Of a stretch of 64,000 nt of DNA, positions 35,529 through 43,184 are shown one piece after another. Under the pieces are notes generated by a model. That model was not told where the DNA came from and searched no databases. It saw nothing but the letters and a program-made list of their open reading frames with translations. A program made the translations under genes and the position numbers. The DNA is taken from contig NZ_CP162023.1 of assembly GCF_041320275.1 (NCBI RefSeq), positions 992,001 to 1,056,000 on the forward strand. Direction: 5' to 3'. The stretch comes from Mumia sp. Pv4-285. Its GTDB lineage: Bacteria; Actinomycetota; Actinomycetes; Propionibacteriales; Nocardioidaceae. Every line of letters starts with the position of its first letter. Position 1 is the stretch's first letter.

Positions 35529-36821
35529 GTGGTTGCACGCGACAATCGTCTGGTGATGCGACGCCGGGGTCTCGGGAGGATCCTGACCGACGTCCGCCCC
35601 TTGCGGGAGTCGGTCGACTACCGCCGGTTGTGGATCGGTCAGACCGTCTCCCAGCTCGGTCAGCAGATGGCGACCGTGACCGTGGCGTACCAGGTCTTCG
35701 TGATCACCGAGTCGTCGTTCGCTGTCGGTCTCGTGGGGATGTTCGCGCTGGTGCCGCTGATCGCCCTCGGCCTGTACGGCGGCGCCCTGGTGGACCACTT
35801 CGACCGGCGCAAGGTCGCGATCGTGACGGCGCTCGGGCTGTGGACGTGCACGGCGGTGCTGCTGGCGCAGGCGCTGCTCGATCTCGAGTCGGTCGGGCTG
35901 CTCTACGGCGTCGTGGCCGTCCAGTCGGCGATGTTCGCGGTGAACAATCCCGCACGGTCGGCGATCATCCCTCGGCTCGTCCCGGCGGAGATGCTCCCCG
36001 CCGCGAACGCGCTCGGCATGGCGGCGTTCAACCTCGGCTTCACGGTCGGGCCGCTGGTCGGCGGGTTCGTCATCGCCTGGGCGGGCGTCGCCGCGACGTA
36101 CGCGATCGACCTCGTGACGTTCACGGCGGCGTTGTACGCGTTGGTGCGGCTTCCTCCCGTCCCGCCGGAGGGTGCGACGGGACGCGTGCCGGGCTTGCGA
36201 TCGGTGGTCGAGGGCTTCGCGTGGTTGCGTACGGCCGCGAACCTGCGGACGACGTTCGTGCTGGACCTGCTCGCGATGGTGCTCGCGCAACCGCGGGCTC
36301 TGTTCCCCGCGCTGGCGCTCACCGTGTACGTCGGCGGCCCCTCGACGCTCGGCCTCCTGCAGGCGGCGCCCGCGATCGGGTCGCTGGTCGCGTTCGCGTT
36401 CTCGGGATGGATCAGCCGGGTGCACCGCCACGGCATCGCGGTTCTGGTGGCCGTGGTCGCGTACGGGACGTCGGTCGCGCTCGCCGGTGTGAGCGCGATC
36501 GGAGCGCCCGGTGTGCTCTGGCTCCTGGTGACGATGCTCGCGTTCTCCGGCGGAGCAGACATGGTCAGCTCGGCGTACCGGAGCACGATGCTTCAGCAGG
36601 CGGCGCCCGACGCGCTGCGCGGGCGGCTCCAGGGCGTCTTCACCGTGGTGGTGGCCGGCGGCCCGCGGCTCGGTGACTTCCTGGCCGGGTCGGTCGCTGA
36701 GCTCACGACGCCCGGGAGGGCGATGCTGTTCGGCGGGATGGCGTGCGTCCTGGGTGCCCTGGTCGTCGTCGCTCTCCAGCGAGGCTTCCTCAGGTACGAC
36801 GCACGCCACCCGCAGCCGTAG
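35529..36821 (+). CDS. MFS transporter (MFS_3 type)
   Basis: A 430-residue, 12-segment major facilitator. 'YRRLWIGQTVSQLGQQMATV' starts the first helix, 'GGALVDHFDRRKVAIVTALG' near residue 78 is motif A, and 'NNPARSAIIPRLVPAEMLPA' and 'ANALGMAAFNLGFTVGPLVG' are hallmarks of the EntS/enterobactin-exporter-like group. No regulator is attached, unlike the other exporters here. GTG 35529 has GGAG 8 nt upstream; ATG 35556 is an alternative. Its stop touches the convergent PadR stop. Confidence 0.87.
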   Translation: MVARDNRLVMRRRGLGRILTDVRPLRESVDYRRLWIGQTVSQLGQQMATVTVAYQVFVITESSFAVGLVGMFALVPLIALGLYGGALVDHFDRRKVAIVTALGLWTCTAVLLAQALLDLESVGLLYGVVAVQSAMFAVNNPARSAIIPRLVPAEMLPAANALGMAAFNLGFTVGPLVGGFVIAWAGVAATYAIDLVTFTAALYALVRLPPVPPEGATGRVPGLRSVVEGFAWLRTAANLRTTFVLDLLAMVLAQPRALFPALALTVYVGGPSTLGLLQAAPAIGSLVAFAFSGWISRVHRHGIAVLVAVVAYGTSVALAGVSAIGAPGVLWLLVTMLAFSGGADMVSSAYRSTMLQQAAPDALRGRLQGVFTVVVAGGPRLGDFLAGSVAELTTPGRAMLFGGMACVLGALVVVALQRGFLRYDARHPQP

Positions 36822-37436
36822 TCACTCGGCCAGCAGGCCGTAGAGCCTGCGTCGAGCCTCGTCGAGGATCTCGGTGGCGCGCTCGCGCTGGTCGTCGGTG
36901 GCGTCGTCGGCCAGCTGGCGGGCGGCGCGGACGAGCTTGCGGGCGCTGGAGGCGAGGTCCTCGTGGCTCTGCGAGCGAGGGCGGGTGCTCTCCCACGCGC
37001 CGGCGACCTCGTCGGCGTGCTCGCTGAGGTAGGCGGTGCCGGCCTCGGTGACGCGGAACTGGCTCGCCTCCTCGTCCGTCGGCTCGATCAGTCCGTCCTC
37101 GGTGAGGCGGCGCAGGACCGGGTAGATCGACCCGGGGCTCGGGAGCCACCGACCGTCGGTGCGCTCGCCGAACGCGTTGATCAGGCCGTAGCCGTTGGTC
37201 GGGCTCTCGGCGATCACCGAGAGAGCGGCGAGGCGAACGGCACCGCGACGTGCGCGGGGGCCGCCTCCGCCGCGGCCACGGTCACCGAATCCGGGCCCGA
37301 AGCCGCCGCGGCCCATGCCCATGTCGCCACCGCGCCCGCGACCGTGGCCGCGTGGGTCGCGGCGACCGGGACGCGGGCGGCGGCTGCCGGAGGTGGGGTC
37401 GAACGTGTCTGGGGAGGTGAAGTCTGGGGTTCGCAT
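36822..37436 (-). CDS. PadR family regulator with Gly/Arg-rich N-terminus
   Basis: A 204-residue regulator. Residues 1-68 are low-complexity, rich in Gly, Arg and Asp ('RGRGGDMGMGRGGFGPGFGD'). The PadR winged helix follows with 'AALSVIAESPTNGYGLINAF' and 'PSPGSIYPVLRRLTEDGLIE', then a coiled dimerisation tail of Arg/Glu-rich helices. The ATG has AAAGGA 7 nt upstream. An AT-rich palindrome lies 49 bp upstream, within its own promoter region. No transporter is directly downstream; it may control itself, the divergent gene at 37542, or a distant target. Confidence 0.88.
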   Translation of the reverse strand: MRTPDFTSPDTFDPTSGSRRPRPGRRDPRGHGRGRGGDMGMGRGGFGPGFGDRGRGGGGPRARRGAVRLAALSVIAESPTNGYGLINAFGERTDGRWLPSPGSIYPVLRRLTEDGLIEPTDEEASQFRVTEAGTAYLSEHADEVAGAWESTRPRSQSHEDLASSARKLVRAARQLADDATDDQRERATEILDEARRRLYGLLAE

Positions 37437-37481
37437 GAGATGTCCTTTCGTCTTGTGAATCTCACGATGCCTCGATACTAC

Positions 37482-37496
37482 ATCGCGATATATCGC
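37482..37496. promoter_or_regulatory. palindromic operator ATCGCGATATATCGC
   Basis: GCGATATATCGC (37485-37496) is a perfect 12-bp palindrome and ATCGCGAT (37482-37489) a perfect 8-bp one overlapping it. It is AT-rich against the background and lies between the divergent PadR gene and the gene at 37542. Confidence 0.6.
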
Positions 37497-37529
37497 TAAT
37501 GTAAGCGAGCGGCCCACCCGTCCCCGCCC

Positions 37530-37535
37530 TACGAT
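37530..37535 (+). promoter_or_regulatory. -10 element TACGAT of a leaderless gene
   Basis: TACGAT ends 6 nt before GTG 37542, identical in sequence and spacing to the mutA -10 box. Confidence 0.5.
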
Positions 37536-37541
37536 GGCGAC

Positions 37542-38501
37542 GTGTCCGAGCAGGGCGGTGAATCCGACCCCGGTCACGGGCCGCGGATGCCCGTGGTCCA
37601 CGTGATCGCGCACGACGGCTCGGCGTCGGCGCAGGAGGCCTACGAGCGGGTGCGGACGGCGACGGAGGAGGTCCTCGTCGTCTACCGGGACGTCGCACCC
37701 CCGCCCGGCGAGCTGGTCGACCTGGACACGATCGTTCCCGCGCTGACGATGGACCGGATCCTGCGCACCGCCCGCGCTGCCGGTGCGCCGTGGGTGACAC
37801 TGCCGTCGTCGTTGTTCAGCGCCGAGCACGTCCTGCTCGGAAGCATCGACGCGATGACCCGGATGGCGACCGACAGCTGGCCGGCCGTGGTCGTCCAGTC
37901 GCTGCGGCGGCCCAGCCGCGCCACAGTCGACGAGGTGGTCGTGGTCGCGACGCACGGGCGCAGCTCCGGCTCGCTCCTGCTGGTCGCGACGATCGTCGCA
38001 CTGCTCTACGGTGCACGGCTCACGAAGCTGGTGGTGGGCGGCACGGACGACGAGCGGGTACGCCCGGGGTCGCGCGCCGCCGACGCCGACCTGGCCTCCC
38101 GGCTCCGAGACACGTACGCTCTGCCGACCCGCTACCGCCGTCTGCCTCGCGCCGCCAGCGCGGTGACGCTCGAGCGCACGCTCGCGGCTATCCCGGCGGA
38201 GCTCCTCGTGGTGGGCCTGGGCGACATGCACCCCGGCGTCACCCACCGCGACCTGACTCGTGCAGGGAGGCGACGGCTCCTCACGGGTCCGCTGAGGGTC
38301 GAGAGCGTGGCTCTGCGCTCGACCAGCGCGGACGTGCTCGTCGTCAGCGACGCGGCTCGGCTGCGGCGGCGGGTCGCCCGGACCGACACCGAGGCAGGGC
38401 TGGGCGTCGAGTACTGGGTCGGCGACCGCGAGCGGTTCGACGCCTTCGTGCGGTCAGGCGCTCAGCTGACGAACCAGGCAGCGGAGTTGGGCAGCAGCTG
38501 A
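37542..38501 (+). CDS. unrecognised protein, possibly with nucleotide-binding (USP/Rossmann-like) fold
   Basis: A 319-residue soluble protein I do not recognise. Hydrophobic strands alternate with helices ('MPVVHVIAHDGSASAQEAYE', 'EEVLVVYRDV', 'EVVVVATHGRSSGSLLLVAT', 'AELLVVGLGDMHPG', 'SADVLVVSDAARLRRR'), a pattern like tandem Rossmann or universal-stress folds; no ATP-binding G-x2-G-x9-G(S/T) motif is clear. GTG 37542 is supported by the TACGAT -10; ATG 37587 is an alternative. Its 3' end overlaps the convergent glycosidase gene by 40 bp, the largest overlap here. The divergent PadR operator lies upstream. Confidence 0.65.
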   Translation: MSEQGGESDPGHGPRMPVVHVIAHDGSASAQEAYERVRTATEEVLVVYRDVAPPPGELVDLDTIVPALTMDRILRTARAAGAPWVTLPSSLFSAEHVLLGSIDAMTRMATDSWPAVVVQSLRRPSRATVDEVVVVATHGRSSGSLLLVATIVALLYGARLTKLVVGGTDDERVRPGSRAADADLASRLRDTYALPTRYRRLPRAASAVTLERTLAAIPAELLVVGLGDMHPGVTHRDLTRAGRRRLLTGPLRVESVALRSTSADVLVVSDAARLRRRVARTDTEAGLGVEYWVGDRERFDAFVRSGAQLTNQAAELGSS

Positions 38502-40078
38502 CCGGTGCCCTCCGCGAGCGCCGACGACAGCACCTCGGGCGCACCGAGGTCGTCGATCGGGTGGTCCTCGGTGCCACAGTTGACCACGCAGACCAGGCCC
38601 GGGGCGCCGTCGATGCCGGCGCGGCGGAACGCGACGACGTCGTCGGCACGCTCGACCAGCTCGACCTCGCCGGACAGACCGCCGACGAGCTCACGCCGCC
38701 GCCCCACCGCGTACTGGATGAACCCGAGCGTCGAGAACGGCTCGTGGAGCTGCCGCTCGACGGTGTAGTCGCGGAACCACTCCGGCTGCGGGAGCCACGT
38801 GCGTACGGCTCCCGGCTCGCCCGCAGAGAACCCGAACGGCGGCTCGGTGCCGGACCACGGCAGCGGCACCCGGCAGCCATCGCGTCCTACGCCGCCGCCG
38901 CGGAGCCAGGTCGGGTCCTGGCGGTCCTCGGGAGCGACGTCCACCTGCGGAAGGCCGAGCTCCTCGCCCTGGTAGACGTACGCCGACCCGGGCAGCGCCA
39001 GCATCGCGAGCATGGAGGCCTTGGCCCGGGCGAGCCCGAGGTCGCCACCGCCGTAGTGGGTGACCGTACGGACCACGTCGTGGTTGGACAGCACCCAGGT
39101 CGGCGTGGCGCCGACCGGCGCCACCGCCGCGTACGTCTCGTCGATCACCTGTCGCAGCGCCGGGGCCGAGAACGGGGTCGAGAGCCAGTGGAAGTTGAAG
39201 ACCTGGTGCATCTCGTCGGGACGGACGAAGCGCGCCATCGACTCCGAGGAGCCCACCCACGCCTCGCCGATCATCATGCGGTCGCCCGGGTAGGAGTCGA
39301 GGAGCTTGCGCCAGTGGCGGTAGACCTCGTGCAGGCCCGGCTGGTCCCAGTAGGGACGGTCCCACTGCGACATCGTCGCGTCGAGGGTCTCGCCGCCCGG
39401 CCCCATACCCTCGACGTCAGGAAGCCCGGAGGCCTTGAACAGGCCGTGAGCGACGTCGATCCGGAAGCCGTCCACGCCGCGGTCCAGCCAGAACCGCAGG
39501 ATCGACTCGAACTCCTCGCCGACCTCGGGGTCCTCCCAGTTGAGGTCCGGCTGGGTGGAGTCGAACAGGTGGAGGTACCACTGGCCGTCGTCGACACGGG
39601 TCCACGCCGGACCGCCGAACACCGACTGCCAGTTGTTGGGCGGCTCCGCGCCGTCCGGCCCGCGCCCGTCGCGGAAGAGGTAGCGCTCGCGTGCGCGGCT
39701 GCCCGGCTCGTCCGCGAGAGCCTCGACGAACCACGGGTGCGCGGCCGACGTGTGGTTCGGGACGATGTCGACGATCACCTTCAAGTCGCGGTCGTGAGCA
39801 GCGGCGAGCATCGTGTCGAAGTCGTCGAGCGTGCCGAACAGCGGGTCGACGTCACGGTAGTCGGCCACGTCGTAGCCGTGGTCGGCCTGCGGCGAGCGGA
39901 AGAACGGGGTGAGCCACACCGCGTCGACGTTGAGGCGCTCGAGGTAGTCGAGGCGGGAGGTGATCCCGGCGATGTCGCCGATCCCGTCACCGTTGCCGTC
40001 GGCGAACGAGCGGACGTAGATCTGGTAGCAGACGGCGTGACGCCACCAGGGCGCACGGGTCTCCGGGGCGTGGGGCAC
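38462..40078 (-). CDS. glycoside hydrolase family 13 alpha-glucosidase-type enzyme
   Basis: A 538-residue GH13 enzyme, oligo-1,6-glucosidase/alpha-glucosidase type. Region I is 'VIVDIVPNHTS' near 105, region II 'DGFRIDVAHGL' with the nucleophile Asp near 206, region III 'MMIGEAWVG' with the acid/base Glu near 272, and region IV 'VLSNHDVVRT' near 330. 'GDGIGDIAGITSRLDYLERL' at the N-terminus marks this subfamily. No signal peptide is seen, so it acts in the cytosol on maltose, isomaltose or trehalose-like sugars. GTG 40078 has GGAGG 6 nt upstream. The C-terminus overlaps the convergent gene. Confidence 0.92.
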   Translation of the reverse strand: MPHAPETRAPWWRHAVCYQIYVRSFADGNGDGIGDIAGITSRLDYLERLNVDAVWLTPFFRSPQADHGYDVADYRDVDPLFGTLDDFDTMLAAAHDRDLKVIVDIVPNHTSAAHPWFVEALADEPGSRARERYLFRDGRGPDGAEPPNNWQSVFGGPAWTRVDDGQWYLHLFDSTQPDLNWEDPEVGEEFESILRFWLDRGVDGFRIDVAHGLFKASGLPDVEGMGPGGETLDATMSQWDRPYWDQPGLHEVYRHWRKLLDSYPGDRMMIGEAWVGSSESMARFVRPDEMHQVFNFHWLSTPFSAPALRQVIDETYAAVAPVGATPTWVLSNHDVVRTVTHYGGGDLGLARAKASMLAMLALPGSAYVYQGEELGLPQVDVAPEDRQDPTWLRGGGVGRDGCRVPLPWSGTEPPFGFSAGEPGAVRTWLPQPEWFRDYTVERQLHEPFSTLGFIQYAVGRRRELVGGLSGEVELVERADDVVAFRRAGIDGAPGLVCVVNCGTEDHPIDDLGAPEVLSSALAEGTGQLLPNSAAWFVS

Positions 40079-40176
40079 GGGGGTCCTCCGAGAAGGGACG
40101 GCGGTCGATTCCGTGGCCCGCGACGGTGCGAGCACGATAGAGCCCAGTGTAGAGGGCGACCCCCGTCACGCCCCGA

Positions 40177-40908
40177 TCAACGGAAGTTGGCGATGTCGAT
40201 CGCGATCCACGTCTGCTCGGCGCGGGCGACGAGCGTGCCGTCGAGACTGTAGAGGGCGGTGGCCGTGCGGTGCTTGCGTCCGTCGACGCTGCGCAGGGTG
40301 CCGACCGTGACGTGCTCCACGCCCACGCGCACGGGGGCGAGGACCTGACCGGTCATCCGTCCGAGCACCATCGGCGTCGCGTCGATGTGGGCGGCCCACC
40401 CGCCCGGGCAGTCGATGGCGGCCCAGACGACCTCGGGGGCGAGCAGTCCGTCGTGGTCGCCGAACGCCTCGTCGGCGGCCCAGAGAGCCGCGACGGTCTC
40501 GGGGAACGCGGCATCGTCGACGGGGCCGGTGAACACACGGAGGCCGTCACCGGCCGCGCGGGCCGTGCCGCAGGTGAAGCAGTGGGGGAACGGATGAGCC
40601 TGGAGGCCCTCGTACGCGTCGAGTCCCTTGCGGGCCAGCTCGCGAGGGACGAACGGTGCGGGCCCGACGTCGAACGACGCGACGACCGCCTCCGCGACCA
40701 CCGTCTCGCCGTCGCCGAGGACCGAACGCCCGTCGTCGTACGTCAGGTCGAGCGGGACATCGAGGGGCGGGGGCTGCCGCAGGGTCGACGTCACCGCGGC
40801 GCCGCTGTGGACCGTCGCGACCGGCCCTGCGACAAGGCCCGCGACGTACCCGCCGTTCCCGGAGCTGTCCGGTCCGTTGAACTGCCGAGAGATGGTGGTG
40901 CGCGTCAT
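40177..40908 (-). CDS. hotdog-fold (thioesterase-like) protein
   Basis: A 243-residue protein that looks like a double hotdog: 'QFNGPDSSGNGGYVAGLVAG' (about 8-28) has the N-x-x-GGYxxGL pattern seen in acyl-CoA thioesterase-like proteins, and 'WAAIDCPGGWAAHIDATPMV' in the C-terminal half resembles PaaI-like acyl-thioester enzymes. 'PFPHCFTCGTARAAGDGLRV' carries a conserved Cys pair region typical of this actinobacterial group. Catalytic activity on an acyl-CoA is likely but the substrate is unknown. It lies between the glucosidase and photolyase genes on the same strand. Confidence 0.75.
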   Translation of the reverse strand: MTRTTISRQFNGPDSSGNGGYVAGLVAGPVATVHSGAAVTSTLRQPPPLDVPLDLTYDDGRSVLGDGETVVAEAVVASFDVGPAPFVPRELARKGLDAYEGLQAHPFPHCFTCGTARAAGDGLRVFTGPVDDAAFPETVAALWAADEAFGDHDGLLAPEVVWAAIDCPGGWAAHIDATPMVLGRMTGQVLAPVRVGVEHVTVGTLRSVDGRKHRTATALYSLDGTLVARAEQTWIAIDIANFR

Positions 40909-40955
40909 GCGTCCCACGCTCTCACGTGGACGCAGGACCCCGGCGGGGGTGGTGG

Positions 40956-42302
40956 TCAGCGGATCGCGTCGTAGCGTCTCAGCGCTTCGCGGCGCTCGTC
41001 GGCGTGGTCCACCAGCGGAGGCGGGTACGCCGCGGGGGGCTGGGACATCCGCCACGGCTCGTGCACCGACGCTGCGGGGACGTCGGCGAGCTCGGGGACC
41101 CAGCGACGTACGTAGGTGCCGTCGGGATCGAACTTCTTGCCCTGCGCGACCGGGTTGAAGACGCGGAAGTACGGTGCCGCGTCCGTGCCGCTGCCCGCCA
41201 CCCACTGCCAGCCGTGCTGGTTGGAGGCGAGGTCGAAGTCGACGAGGTGCTGGGCGAAGTGCCTCGCCCCGTGCTGCCACTCCAGGTGCAGGTCCTTGAC
41301 GAGGAAGCTGGCGACGATCATCCGGACGCGGTTGTGCATCCATCCCTGCGCGAGGAGCTGCCGCATGCCTGCGTCCACGATCGGGAAACCCGTCCGGCCC
41401 TGCTTCCACGCGTCGAGGTCGTCGCCCGGCGCGTCGTACTCCATGGCCGCGAAGGCGGGTGCGTAGTAGTCCCACGCGGAGTCGGGGCGCTGGTCGAGCA
41501 CGTCGGCGTAGAACTCCCGGAACGCGAGCTCGCGACGGTACGCCTCCGCGCCCGCACCGGTCCCGAGATCGGCGAGCATCGTGCGTGGGTGGATCTCCCC
41601 CCAGCGCAGGTGCACCGACATCCGGGAGGTCCGGTCGTCTCCGGGCAGGTCTCGCGCCGTGGCGTAGGCGTCGAGGTCGTCGGCCACGAACGCACGCCAC
41701 CGTCGGTGCGCCGCGTCCTCGCCGGACGTCGGGAGCGCGACGCCGTCCGGCACGGCGGCCTCAGGGATGCGGTGGCTGCGTCCGCCGGGATCCAGCCAGG
41801 GCACGCCCCGCACGCCGGCTGCGGGGTCGCGCCAGCCGTGCTCCCGCCACCCCGCGTAGTAGGGGGTGAAGACCTTGTACCGACCGCCGTCGCCCTTGCG
41901 GACCCGGCCGGGAGCCACCGCGTACGGGGAGCCGGTGCGCACGAGCGGCACGTCGCCGGCGGCCAGGGCGTCGGCGACCGCAGCGTCGCGGGTCTTCCCG
42001 TACGGCGTGTGCTCGGCAGCGACGTGGACGCTCCCGGCCCCCACCCGGCGAGCGACACGGGCCACCTCTGCGGCCGGCTCGCCCCGGACCACGTGCAGCC
42101 CCGCGCCGCCGATCCGTTCCGCCAGCGAGCGCAGGGATCCGGCGAGGTACGCCCGCCGCGCCGGGGGAGCCCCGTCCCACAGGCGTGGGTCCAGCACGAA
42201 CAACGCGACGACGCCGTCCGTCCCGGCGTCGACGGCGTCGCGGAGCGCAGGATTGTCGCGGAGACGGAGGTCCCTGCGGAACCACATCACCGAGGTCGGC
42301 AT
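40956..42302 (-). CDS. phr: deoxyribodipyrimidine photolyase (class I CPD)
   Basis: A 448-residue light-driven DNA repair flavoprotein that splits cyclobutane pyrimidine dimers. The N-terminal antenna domain starts 'MWFRRDLRLRDNPALRDAVD'. The FAD domain shows 'FREFYADVL', 'KQGRTGFPIVDAGMRQL', 'GWMHNRVRMIVASFLVKDL', 'ASNQHGWQWVAGSGTDAAPY' and 'FRVFNPVAQGKKFDPDG', all class I hallmarks with the FAD-near Asn/Trp residues. The start is uncertain: ATG 42302 directly abuts GAGGAG, while ATG 42287 begins at MWFRRD. It is divergent from dtxR. Confidence 0.93.
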   Translation of the reverse strand: MPTSVMWFRRDLRLRDNPALRDAVDAGTDGVVALFVLDPRLWDGAPPARRAYLAGSLRSLAERIGGAGLHVVRGEPAAEVARVARRVGAGSVHVAAEHTPYGKTRDAAVADALAAGDVPLVRTGSPYAVAPGRVRKGDGGRYKVFTPYYAGWREHGWRDPAAGVRGVPWLDPGGRSHRIPEAAVPDGVALPTSGEDAAHRRWRAFVADDLDAYATARDLPGDDRTSRMSVHLRWGEIHPRTMLADLGTGAGAEAYRRELAFREFYADVLDQRPDSAWDYYAPAFAAMEYDAPGDDLDAWKQGRTGFPIVDAGMRQLLAQGWMHNRVRMIVASFLVKDLHLEWQHGARHFAQHLVDFDLASNQHGWQWVAGSGTDAAPYFRVFNPVAQGKKFDPDGTYVRRWVPELADVPAASVHEPWRMSQPPAAYPPPLVDHADERREALRRYDAIR

Positions 42303-42356
42303 CTCCTCATCTTCCACGGTGTGTGTGGCGCCCGTCCGATCTGGAACAATGGTGGG

Positions 42357-43058
42357 GTGAGCGACCTGATCGACACCACCGAGATGTACCTGCGCACCAT
42401 CTACGAGCTCGAAGAAGAGGGGATCATCCCGCTGCGGGCACGCATCGCCGAGCGGCTGCACCAGAGCGGGCCGACCGTCAGCCAGACCGTGGCCCGGATG
42501 GAACGCGACGGACTTCTCACCGTCGAGGGTGACCGTCACCTCGAGCTCTCCGAGCAGGGTCGCGCTCTCGCCACGCGCGTCATGCGCAAGCACCGGCTCG
42601 CCGAGCGCCTGCTGACCGACGTCATCGGCCTCGAGATCGAGTACGTCCACGAAGAGGCGTGCCGGTGGGAGCACGTCATCTCGGAGCAGGTCGAGCGCAA
42701 GCTGGTCGCCCTTCTCGAGCACCCGACCGAGTCCCCGTACGGCACCCCGATCCCCGGCCTCGGCGAGCTCGGCGAGATGTCGGTCACCGAGGAGGACTTC
42801 CTCAGCCAGGGCGTCATGCACCTCACCGCCGCGCTCCCGGCCAACGGCGACGCCTCGCGCCTGCTGGTCCGTCGGATCGGCGAGGAGCTCCAGAAGGACA
42901 CGACGGCGATGTCCGTCCTGCGGCGCGTCGGCGTCCTGCCAGGCAACGACGTCCTCGTCTCGTCGGCGCCCGACGGCGGTGTCGTCGTCGCGCGAGGTGG
43001 AGAGACGGCCGAGATCGATGCCGACGCCGCGAGCCACATCTTCGTGACGCGGCCTTGA
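42357..43058 (+). CDS. ideR: iron-dependent repressor, DtxR/IdeR family
   Basis: A 233-residue metal-sensing repressor. The N-terminal winged helix reads 'DTTEMYLRTIYELEEEGIIP' then 'RIAERLHQSGPTVSQTVARM'. Metal ligands of the DtxR type are visible: Met10 region, His in 'RKHRLAERLL', and 'HEEACRWEHVIS' containing the Cys-x-x-Glu-His set. The C-terminal SH3-like domain starts near 150 ('FLSQGVMHLTAALP...'), as in IdeR. With Fe(II) it represses siderophore and iron-uptake genes; none is in this window. It starts at GTG 42357 and is divergent from the photolyase gene. Confidence 0.94.
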   Translation: MSDLIDTTEMYLRTIYELEEEGIIPLRARIAERLHQSGPTVSQTVARMERDGLLTVEGDRHLELSEQGRALATRVMRKHRLAERLLTDVIGLEIEYVHEEACRWEHVISEQVERKLVALLEHPTESPYGTPIPGLGELGEMSVTEEDFLSQGVMHLTAALPANGDASRLLVRRIGEELQKDTTAMSVLRRVGVLPGNDVLVSSAPDGGVVVARGGETAEIDADAASHIFVTRP

Positions 43059-43184
43059 GCCCTGGCCGGTCGTGATGCCGCGACGGGACCGGGCAAACAT
43101 GGACAATCACGGCCAACTTCTCGCCGTGTGCTGTTGCATGGGGAGCATGAGCCCCAGCGGTCCCGCGTGCCGGCGCCACCGGGG

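Noticed and set aside
43128-43184. Longer N-terminus for the GGDEF-EAL protein from GTG 43128
   Set aside because: It adds 19 hydrophilic residues with no ribosome site; the membrane segment begins soon after ATG 43185. Kept as an alternative only.
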